64,000 nt of DNA from Sipunculus nudus (Eukaryota; Annelida; Sipuncula; Golfingiida; Sipunculidae). The notes beneath the pieces are model-generated. The model was not told where the DNA came from and searched no databases. It worked only from the letters and a program-made list of their open reading frames with translations. Made by a program: the position numbers and the translations under genes. Each line of letters begins with the position of its first letter. Position 1 is the stretch's first letter. Below are positions 36,204 to 47,400 of the stretch, piece by piece. Where the stretch lies: positions 8,864,979-8,928,978 of the forward strand of contig CM049321.1 in assembly GCA_026874595.1 (NCBI GenBank). Direction: 5' to 3'.

Positions 36204-38255
36204 ACATGACTTGTTTCTTGTGTGGTACCTGACCTGTTACGCGTGTGGTACCTTACCTGTTTCTTTTGTGATACCAGACCTGTTTCTTCTGCTGCACCTG
36301 ACATGTTTCTTGTGTGGCACCTGACTTGTTTCTTGCATTGTACCTGACCTGTTACGTGTGTGGTACATGACTTGTATCTTATGTGGTACCTGACCTGTTT
36401 ATTCTTTGGCACCTGACTTTTATCTTGTGTTGTACCTGATCTGTTTCATGTTTCATAACTGACCTGTTTCTTGTGTGGTTCCTGACCTGTTTTTTCTGTG
36501 GCACCAGACTCGCTTCTTGTGTGGCACCTGACATGTTTCTTGCGTGGCTACAAACCTTTTTCTTCTGTGGAACCTGACTTGATTCTTCTGTGGCATATGT
36601 CCTGTTTCTTGTGTGGTACCTGACATGTTTCTTGTGTGGTACCTGACATGTTTCTTGTGTGGTATCTGACCTGTTTCTTGTGTGGTATCAGACCTGTTTC
36701 TTGATTGGTACCAGACCTGTTTCTTGTGTGGCAACTTGTTTCTTGTCTGGAACCTGACCTATTTCTTTTGAGATACCAGACCTATGTTTCTGTGATACCT
36801 GACCTGTTTCTTCTGTGACACCTGTCTTGTTATTTGTCTGGTACCTGACCTGTTTCTTGTGTGGTACCTGACATGTTCTTGTGTGGTACCTGACTTGTTT
36901 CTTCAGTGGTACCTGACCTGTTTCTTGTGTGGTACCTGTCTTGTTTTTTGTGGCACCTGAACTGTTTCTTCTGTGACATCGGACTTGTTTCTTGTGTGGT
37001 ACCTGACCTGTTTCTGGTGTGGTTCAAGACCTGTTTCTTGTGGTAACTTACTTGTTTCTTGTGTGGTACCTGACCTGTTTCTTTTGTGGCACCTGACTTG
37101 TTTCTTGCATTGTACCTGACCTGTTACATGTGTGGTACATGACTTGTTTCTTGTGTGGTACCTGACCTGTTACGCGTGTGGTACCTTACCTGTTTCTTTT
37201 GTGATACCAGACCTGTTTCTTCTGCTGCACCTGACATGTTTCTTGTGTGGCACCTGACTTGTTTCTTGCATTGTACCTGACCTGTTACGTGTGTGGTACA
37301 TGACTTGTATCTTATGTGGTACCTGACCTGTTTATTCTTTGGCACCTGACTTTTATCTTGTGTTGTACCTGATCTGTTTCATGTTTCATAACTGACCTGT
37401 TTCTTGTGTGGTTCCTGACCTGTTTTTTCTGTGGCACCAGACTCGCTTCTTGTGTGGCACCTGACATGTTTCTTGCGTGGCTACAAACCTTTTTCTTCTG
37501 TGGAACCTGACTTGATTCTTCTGTGGCATATGTCCTGTTTCTTGTGTGGTACCTGACATGTTTCTTGTGTGGTACCTGACATGTTTCTTGTGTGGTATCT
37601 GACCTGTTTCTTGTGTGGTATCAGACCTGTTTCTTGATTGGTACCAGACCTGTTTCTTGTGTGGCAACTTGTTTCTTGTCTGGAACCTGACCTATTTCTT
37701 TTGAGATACCAGACCTATGTTTCTGTGGTACCTGACCTGTTTCTTCTGTGACACCTGTCTTGTTATTTGTCTGGTACCTGACCTGTTTCTTGTGTGGTAC
37801 CTGACATGTTCTTGTGTGGTACCTGACTTGTTTCTTCAGTGGTACCTGACCTGTTTCTTGTGTGGTACCTGTCTTGTTTTTTGTGGCACCTGAACTGTTT
37901 CTTCTGTGACATCGGACTTGTTTCTTGTGTGGTACCTGACCTGTTTCTGGTGTGGTTCAAGACCTGTTTCTTGTGGTAACTTACTTGTTTCTTGTGTGGT
38001 ACCTGACCTGTTTCTTTTGTGGCACCTGACTTGTTTCTTGCATTGTACCTGACCTGTTACATGTGTGGTACATGACTTGTTTCTTGTGTGGTACCTGACC
38101 TGTTACGCGTGTGGTACCTTACCTGTTTCTTTTGTGATACCAGACCTGTTTCTTCTGCTGCACCTGACATGTTTCTTGTGTGGCACCTGACTTGTTTCTT
38201 GCATTGTACCTGACCTGTTACGTGTGTGGTACATGACTTGTATCTTATGTGGTAC
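36204..38255. repeat. 933-bp higher-order repeat, two copies plus a partial third
   Basis: 36204-37136 and 37137-38069 are nearly identical; one visible difference is GTGATACC near 36797 against GTGGTACC near 37730. A third partial copy runs to about 38255. Individual 23-bp units inside differ from each other far more than the 933-bp copies do, so the duplication is recent. Confidence 0.92.
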
Positions 38256-39488
38256 CTGACCTGTTTCTTGTGTGGTACCAGACCTGTTTGTTGTGTGGTA
38301 CCTGACCTCTAACTTCTGTGGTAGCTGACCTGATTCTTGTGTGGTACCTGTTAATTGTATGGAACCTGTCTTGTTTCTTGTGTGCTACCTGACCTGTTAC
38401 TTTTGTGGTACCTGACTTGCTTCTCATGTGGTACCGAACCCATTTCTTGTATGGAACCTGACCTGTTCCTGCTGGAGTACCTGACCTGTTTCTTCTGATG
38501 CACTGGACTTGTTTCTTGTCTGGTACCTGACCTGTTCTTGTGTAGTACCAGTCCTGTTTCTTGCGTGGTACCAGACCTGTTTCTTCTGTTGCACCGGACT
38601 TGTTTCTTTTGTGGTACCGAATCCATTTCTTGCGTAGTACCAGACCTGTTTCATGTATGGAACCTGACCTGTTCCTGTTGGAGTACCTTACCTGTTTCTT
38701 CTGTTTCACCGGACTTGTTTCTTGTGTGGTACCTGACCTGTTTCTTGTGTGGTACTAGACTTGTTTCTTGTGTGGTACCAGACCTGTTACTTCTGTGGTA
38801 CCTGACTTGCTTCTTACGTGATAACAGACCCGTTTCTTGTATGAAACCTGGCCTGTTTCATCTGTGATACCTGATCTGTTTCTTCTGTTGCACTCGACGT
38901 GTTCTTGTGTGGTACCTGACCTGTTTCTTGTATGTACCTGATCTGTTTCTTGTGTGGCTCTAGACTTGTTTTTTGTATGGTAATTGATTTGTTTCTTGTG
39001 TGCTTCCTGATCTGTTTTTGTGTGTTTCCTGACATGTTTCTTGTGTGCCACCTGACCTATTTCTTGTGTGGTACTTGACTTGTTTCTTTGTGGCACCTGA
39101 CCTGTTTTTTTCTGGGGAACCGGACCTGTTTCATCTGTTGCAGCCGACTTGTTTCTTGTGTCGTACCTGTCTTGTTTCTTCTGTGGTACCTGACTTGTTT
39201 TTTGTGTGGTACCTGGCCTGTTTCTTGTGTGGTACCTGACATGTTTTTTGTGTGGTACCTTACCTTATTTTTTTTGGCACCTGACAAGTTTCTTGTGTGG
39301 TACCTGACCTGTTTTTTGTGTGCCACCTGACCTGTTTAGTCTGTGGTTCCTGACCTGTTTCTTCTGTGACACCTGTCTAATCTTTTGTCTGGTACCTGAC
39401 CTAATTCTTGGGTGGTACCTGACCTGCTCTTGTGTGGCATCTGACTTGTTTCTTCTGTGGTACCTGACCTGTTTCTTGTGTGGTACCT

Positions 39489-39716
39489 GACTTGTTTCTT
39501 TGTGGCACCTGAACTGTTTCTTCTGTGACACCCGACTTGTTTGTTGTGTGGTACCTGACCTGTTTCTAGTGTGGTACCAGACCTGTTTCTTGTGTGGTAC
39601 CTGACTTGTTTCTTTGTGGCACCTGAACTGTTTCTTCTGTGACACCCGACTTGTTTGTTGTGTGGTACCTGACCTGTTTCTAGTGTGGTACCAGACCTGT
39701 TTCTTGTGTGGTACCT
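39489..39716. repeat. 114-bp tandem duplication inside the minisatellite
   Basis: 39489-39602 and 39603-39716 are the same group of five 23-bp-class units (114 bp, one base short of 5 x 23). Confidence 0.85.
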
Positions 39717-41397
39717 GACCTGTTTCTTTTGTGATACCAGACCTGTTTCTTCTGCTGCACCTGACATGTTTCTTGTGTGGCACCTGACTTATTTCTTGCA
39801 TTGTACCTGACCTGTTATGTGTGTGGTACCTGACCTGTTTCTTGTGTGGTACCTGACTTGTTTCTTGCCTGGTACCTGACCTGTTACGTGTGTGGTACCT
39901 GACTTGTTTCTTGTGTGGTACCTGACCTGTTTCTTCTGTGGCATTGGACTTATATCTTATGTGGTACCTGACCTGTTTTTTGTGTTGTACCAGACCTGTT
40001 TCTTGTGTGGTACCTGACCTGTTTTTTGTGTGGTACCAGACCTGTTTTTTGTGTGGTACCTGGCCTGTTACTTCTGTGGTACCTGACCTGAATCTTGTCT
40101 GGTACCTGACCTGTTAATTGTATGGAACCTTTCCTGTTTCTTGTGTGGTACCTGACCTGTTACTTCTGTGGTACCTGACTTGCTTCTCATGTTGTACCGA
40201 ACAGGTTTCTTGTATGGAACCTGACCTGTTCCTGCTTGAGTACCTGACCTGTTTCTTTTGATGCACCGGACTTGTTTCTTGTGTGGTACCTGACTTGTTT
40301 CTTGTATGGAACCTGGCCTGTTACTTGTGTGGTACCTGACCTGTTTCCTGTGTGGTAGCTGACCTGTTGCACCGGACCTGTTTCTTGTGTGGTACTAGAC
40401 CTGTTTCTTGCGTGGTACCAGACCTGTTACTTGTGTTGTACCCGACCTGTTTCCTGTGTGGTAGCTGACCTGTTTCTTGTGTGGTACCAGACCTGTTAAT
40501 TGTATGGAACCTGTCCTGTTTCTTGTAGGGAACCTGACCTGTTCCTGCTGGAGTACCTGACCTGTTTCTTCTGATGCACCGGACCTGTTTCTTGTGTGGT
40601 ACCTGACCTGTTCGTTGTGTTGTACCAGACCTGTTTCTTGTGTGGTACCTGACCTGTTTCTTGTGTGGTACCAGACCTGTTTCTTGTGTAGTAACAGACC
40701 TGTTTCATGTATGGAACCTGGCCTGTTACTTGTGTGGTACCTGACCTGTTTCCTGTGTCAAAGCTGACCTGTTGCACCGGACCTCTTTCTTGTGTGGTAC
40801 CTGACCTGTTTCTTGAGTAGTACCAGACCTGTTTCTTGCGTGGTACCAGACCTGTTACTTGTGTTGTACCCGACCTGTTTCCTGTGTGGTAGCTGACCTT
40901 TTTCTTGTGTGGTACCAGACCTGTTAATTGTATGGAACCTGTCCTGTTTCTTGTAGAAACCTGACCTGTTCCTGCTGGAGTACCTGACCTGTTTCTTCTG
41001 ATGCACCGGACCTGTTTCTTGTGTGGTACCTGACCTGTTCGTTGTGTTGTACCAGACCTGTTTCTTGTGTGGTACCTGACCTGTTTCTTGTGAGGTACCT
41101 GACCTGTTTCTTGTGTGGTACCTGGCCTGTTACTTCTGTGGTAGCTGACCTGATTCTTGTGTGGTACCTGACCTGTTAATTGTATGGAACCTGTCTTGTT
41201 TCTTGTGTGGTACCTGACCTGTTACTTCTTGTGTGTCACCTCACTGGCCTTTTCCTCAGAGTCTTAATATCTTATTCCTAAATACAAAATATAATGTCTT
41301 TAATATATTTTGTTTTAAAAAACGATTGTTTTTCCTACCTTCAATATACAACCATTTTAACATAGCTTTTAATGCTAAAATAAAAACTTGCTTATAT

Positions 41398-41398
41398 T

Positions 41399-41451
<53 letters not shown>

Positions 41452-41463
41452 GTGGAAGGTTTG
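41398..41463 (-). CDS. Candidate terminal exon of the - strand gene, encoded by a (TA)n run
   Basis: Acceptor CATTCTGCAG, then QTFHP, fifteen alternating Tyr/Ile residues from the TA run, Thr and TAA (41400-41398). It is the only acceptor downstream of exon 13 that I found leading quickly to a stop in frame. It could be wrong: exon 13 may splice elsewhere. Confidence 0.35.
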
Positions 41464-44400
41464 CTGCAGAATGGCTAAAACTATGAAAATAAAAAAGAAT
41501 ACTACCATCACTGACACATATAGTAAAAATGTATTATGTAAGTTAGATACTTACCACACAGCCTGGTGGTTTCGGCTCATACAGCATAAGTGTGGGCTGA
41601 AAAATGAAAGTTATACAAATATATTAATACAAATAACCTCATTATGCAGATACATAAAAAAATAACATGAAGAGTATGTATGTGGCAGCGAATTATTCCT
41701 GAAAAACATAGTTATGAATATCTGAAGTCACAGAATAAATGCGGACACATATTGTGGTTGGTTTCATATTTGCAAGTTTTTTTCTAATTTTGTTGAAATA
41801 ACTACCACCATTTTTTATGCGAACGAGAACCTAAGCTGAATACAACTGCAGAAATCCATTTTATTTTTTCCGGCTGAGAGATGGAATGGCTGGAGTCCTT
41901 TTTCTCTTATTTATATGCTGGTGTCACCCAGGCCAGGTGTCTACTGCACTTGCAGATCCTGGGTTTATAATTATCCCTACTGCTAAGGATACACCAATGC
42001 CCCCCCCCCCCCCAAGTTATTTATTCAATATTGCTTGCTCAGTACACTCTAAGGTAATTTACAATGTACAAAATACTCTTGGTGACAAGATGATGAAATC
42101 TGATAATTTTAGTCTGACAGAGAGGGAAACAGCTTAACAGTAGCCAATTAACAAGATTTTACAATTTACAATGTAAGCAAAATATAAACAACAATACCTG
42201 AGACTTTGTCGGGCGATATCGACGGAAAGTCCTCACTGGTCTGTCTGTAAATACAACATAATATCTTCAAATAACAAACTCGAAGTGCTACATTAATTGT
42301 TGTTAAGGTAATGTATACATTCACCAGGTACTCCATAATAACAGCTATCATTTCATTGTATCTATGATTCTTTGATCTGTTGTACAAATAACGCCTGAAA
42401 GTACTTGTACCACTAGGGTAAGAATACAGAATTCAACCATCTTGCTTTTTGTTGGCTTCAGCCCTTGCGGACAATCCATATCAATATTTCCCCTGACACC
42501 TGAGCCTGCTTACAAATGAAACAATATTCAATATCCACTACTTACCTCTCGGAGCAGCAGGTGGGCTGGGCTGAAACACTGGCTCCACCTTTGTTGTCAT
42601 GGTCTCTGTTGTTGATGACTGCAAAGTAATATATATATGTAACATCTTTGCATAGAGAACTTTCCTCAAAGATGCTTTGTATTTTACCTGCATTTTCAAA
42701 ATGTTCAAACTCAATGGAATTTTAACTTATAACTTATACCAACATAAATACTTAAATAAAACTTGTGATGTAAACTGGCTTTATTCAAATGAACTTCTTG
42801 TGTAAAGTCATTAAATGGGTTACTGCAAAATATAGTTAAAATAGTTTATTTCCAGTGTTAACCTGATTGTGCTGATAAACAGAAGTTATATAATACATCT
42901 AGTTTAAAAAACATTCACTCAACATTTACAATATATTTATTGACTGTTTTCAATATTTTCATTGACCATTTGCAATATTTTAAATGACCATTTTCAGTAC
43001 TGTAAATGATAATTTCAATATCTTTATAGTGGCCATTTTCAATATTTTCAGTGATCTTCAATATTCACTGGTGAATTACAATGTTATATTTTATGGAATA
43101 TTTGCACTAACCATGGTGACATCAGGGGAAACCCCTGGTCCCTCTTCCCAAGCCGCACACAGACCAGACCTGTCTTTGACAGACTTCAACTTTGTGCGCT
43201 TCACCTGGATAAAACAGAACAGTACAAAATATTCATTATAACTGAAAACACCAAGTGTCTGATCTGGCCTTAATATAAACCAGACCTCACATATACTTAT
43301 TGGCATATATTAATGAAATTTTTATTTGTTTTCAAAAGTTATTTGTTTTAAATAGATCAATGATATATTTATCATTAGCTGTAATATTCATATGAAAACA
43401 AATGATAATTTATATCAATAATAATTAGAGACATTTGTAACAATTATCATTAATAATAATATGAATTTAATGTTGACAAACAACATAATATTAAGCATGA
43501 ACATTATTATATAAATATTGTATGGATGCTGGAATTGCCAGCCTTCAATATTGATAAAAAACATCAGATGTGTAGTTAACTTTCAGATAGTTTAGATGAA
43601 GACAGATGTAACTTTAGTGCCTGAAACAGCTGAGCCAACAACCAAATTAATTATAATTATAACATTAATATAATATAATATTAATATATGACACACAATA
43701 TTCTATCAACAGTAGTCATTACTTAATTATATCTGATTTAGTTAAACTTTGATACATCTCAAGTGAAGTGAAACCTATAAAACAGACAATAAATATTAAT
43801 GTATAATAATTTGAATATTAATATGCTGACCTGAGGAGCTGATGTTGTTTTGTTTGTGGGCCTTGTCACTTGCCCTGCAGTCCCACGGGTCCCTAGAAGA
43901 AAATATCAACTGATTAATTCAATAGGTCCAAACAAAAAAAAAAAGGATTTATTTCCATCAAGATGATTTTGCTCAAATTTAATACAAATTATCATATTAA
44001 TGCTTTACAAGAGTGGGAACAGAGTGCAGAAGATCTAAATATCACATATTATTTTTTCGGGACATGTATATCTATTTGTATATCAAATATTTACAGTATA
44101 AATATATACCTAAATGAAACAATAGTAATTGACATGTTTGACTTTAGATTCATTAATAAGTCTTAAATCAGAGACTAAACAATACTTATCACAGTAAGAA
44201 ATTGTATGTATTAAGTCAAGACATACCACGAGCAGCCTTTGGGCAGGTCCTGCGAGGACGGTGGTCTGGACTGTCCTCTAGATCTGTGATTTGGACTATA
44301 TCACTGATGACCTTCTCTAGAGAACAGTCGCTTGCCGATTCTGCGACCCCCTCAGCTGCTGGGGATTCTGGGATATCTTCCTCATCCTCCAGCAGCTTTA

Positions 44401-47400
44401 GCAGGTCGCTGATATTGTCAGCTTGACCACCGTCAGCATCACTCCCTGAGGGTTTAGATGCAGGACCCGCCTCTTCCTGTTGATCTGATGGCTGCTCCCG
44501 GTCCTCCTGGTGATGGCTGACCCGGCATCCAGGGAGCTCGCTCACAGTGGCCGGCTCAACCTGGAGGGACTGGAGTAACTCATCCAGGTCAGCCAATGAG
44601 GAAACTGCAGGGCTTGACACCTTAGTTTGTCGAGGCACACACAACTGAAAGGCAGAAAGTAATAAGTATTTCATCATCATTGGTAAATAGTGGTATGCCA
44701 GTAAATTGATTATTATTGATGACTGGTTGTTTGAAAGATGTTCTTATCTTTTTGTTAAGCTGATAAGTTTTTCGACTTGTAGGTGGCACCCCCTGTGGAA
44801 TGAGGATGAAGGCTAAGAATAATCCAAAAGTTATAACATGATGTTAAAAATTACAGCGAGGTTACTCTTAGGTTTTATTGAGATTCACCAAGGGATTGAA
44901 GGGAGGGATTGAACACAAGGCTAGAAGCAAACACCTAAGTCCTTAAATATGCATGATAATTGTGGATTTTAATGATCCACAGAAACTGAAAAACTCCATT
45001 AATATATTCTGACTCCTATCAAACAAGTATCCATAGTATCCAACATATAATCAGATAAAAAAATGATATCATCTTGTAAAAAGATTTAGCACAAATGTGT
45101 ACAAAAATGCATTATCCTAGACACTGGGTCGTAATTGAACTAAACAAAAAGAATTTATTTATTTCATTTGTGTTAATTACCTTTCCTTGAGCACTGAAGA
45201 GTCCCATGTACTCGTCTATTTCCTTTATCAGGTCATCTCTGTCAGTGGGCGGAGCATGTTGTATGATTAACAGGTGAAAGGACAGCAAAGGGAAAGAGTG
45301 CAAAAGATGAGAGTAGTGCATTACACAATACAGAGATAAAAGAGAGACTTCAGGCATTTCAGCTAATTTTTCAGCAATAATCTAAAACTTCAGTTAAAAT
45401 GTCTTCTAGCTTGTCTCAGCTTTTTGTTTTGGTCCATCAACATTTCCCTTGAAATATCAAATTAGCATAATAAAAGGTGGGGTTGAATTTTAAATAAGCC
45501 CGACAGTTCAGCGATGAAATACTCAGCTACCTTCACTGGCGACCTTGGTTTGGACCCAAGGCGTGGCCATGAGTGCAGATTGTAGTCCAAGGTCAGTGAT
45601 TTTCTTCGAGTTCTTCAATTTCCCTCCATCCCTACAGAATGGAGAACACCCTCCCAGCAATGGAGAGTGCCTCATATTAGTTATACATTTTTTATAAAGA
45701 AAACAGTTAATATTTATATTTAAATAAGCCTGAGATGCCTGAAGTGGGGAACCATATAAAATATGACAGATAAAATGAAAAGAGAGACTGTGCTGAAAAT
45801 AGCTGTATAAGCCTTGAATCCTTAAATTTCTCTGTCAGTCATGTAACATGTCACCTGTTATTTACCTAGGTTGAATGAATTCATGATACATCTGTACACA
45901 TGGTCATCTAATGACTCAAATCATGCTTCTGAGTCAATGACTCAATTCATGATTTTGAGCTCATTACCCAATACATGATTCAGAGCTCATTACTCAATAC
46001 ATGATTAAGAGCTCATTACTCAATACATGATTCAGAGTTCATTACTCAATACATGATCTAGAGCTGATTACTCAATACATGATTCAGAGCTGTTTACTCA
46101 ATACATGATTCAGAGCTCGTTACTGAAAACATGCTTCGGAGCTCATTATACTCAAAACATGCTTCAGAGCTAGTTACTCAAAACATGATTCAGGGCTTGT
46201 TACTCAATACATGCTTCTGAGCTCGTTACTCAAAACATGCTTAAGAGCTGACATTACTCAAAACATGCTTCAGAGCTCATTACTCAAAACATGATTCAGC
46301 GCTCACTACTCAAAACATGATTCTGCGCTTGTTACTCAAAACATGATTCAGCGCTCATTACTCAAAACATGATTCAGAGCTCATTACTCAATACATGCTT
46401 CTGAGCCAAGGACTCAGTTCATGATTCGGAGCCTATGACTCAATACATGATAAAAATTCAGAGCTCATGACTCAAAACATTATTCAGAGCTCATTACTCA
46501 ATACATGATTCAGAGCTCATTACTCCATTCATGTGTCAGAGCTCATAAATTACTTTATTATTGCTTTTGAGCCCATGACTCAGTTTATGATTCAGAGCCC
46601 ATGACTCAATACACTATAAAAATTCAGAGCCCATGACTCAATACATGTACATGATTTCGAGCCCATGACTCAATATATGATCCAGAGCTCATCTTTTTTT
46701 CAATATATGATTCGGAGCTTATTACTCAATACTTGATTCAGAGCTCATTACTCAAAACATGATTCAGAGCTCATTACTCAATACATGATTCAGAGCTCAG
46801 TACTTAATTCATGCTTCCCAGCTCATGACTCAATCTATGATTCACAGCTCAGGGCATTCAAATCTTCTATATTTATATGATAAATATAATCAGGTCACAG
46901 CATGTAAGGGCAATTATTTCTCCCTACTGAGTGAACAACAAAAGAACACATTAAAATATAATTCACACAGTGGGATGTGGTGCATTGTGTTATTTAAGTT
47001 CAAAGAATAAGTCAGTCAAGAGAAGATCTCAATTTGGAGAAATAAAGAAGGAAAAAAACCATGCAAAAATGAGTTAAGTAATGACTCAGATTAGAGGGGA
47101 ATATTTTACTGTCAGGCCACTTATAATGACAAGAAAAAGACACAGTTTATATTCAATTTCACACCAGATAATACAGTGAAACTTAAAAATTATGACCACA
47201 ATGGGACCTTGACAATGTGGTTGCATTTTCGACGAGGTATTCTATGCAAGTTTTGGTATAAAGATTAGAAATAAATTGGGACTGTGAAAAAGGGGGTTTA
47301 ATTTGAGGTGGTCACTAAACTGAGGTGGTCATTAGGCGCAGTTTTACTGCACATAATACAATGATCAGCAAAGCGCTATACTTACAGCTCTTCAGCATCT

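Larger units (their letters stand above)
32346..41236. repeat. 23-bp minisatellite, about 8.9 kb
   Basis: Roughly 380 contiguous units whose core reads GTGTGGTACCTGACCTG followed by TTTCTT on the + strand. Variants replace TGTGTGG with TTCTGTG, TGTATGG or TTGCATT, and TACCTGAC with CACCTGAC or TACCAGAC. No spacers. The - strand unit contains no stop codon in any frame, so - strand open frames up to 178 codons arise without coding pressure being needed. Confidence 0.97.

Noticed and set aside
33015-41006. Many 60-178-codon open frames on both strands
   Set aside because: They all follow from the stop-poor 23-bp unit; no start context, splice sites or non-repetitive sequence.
32346-41236. Regular short repeats that could suggest a CRISPR array
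   Set aside because: The units are directly contiguous with no unique spacers, the genome is clearly eukaryotic, and the repeat is a 23-bp minisatellite.
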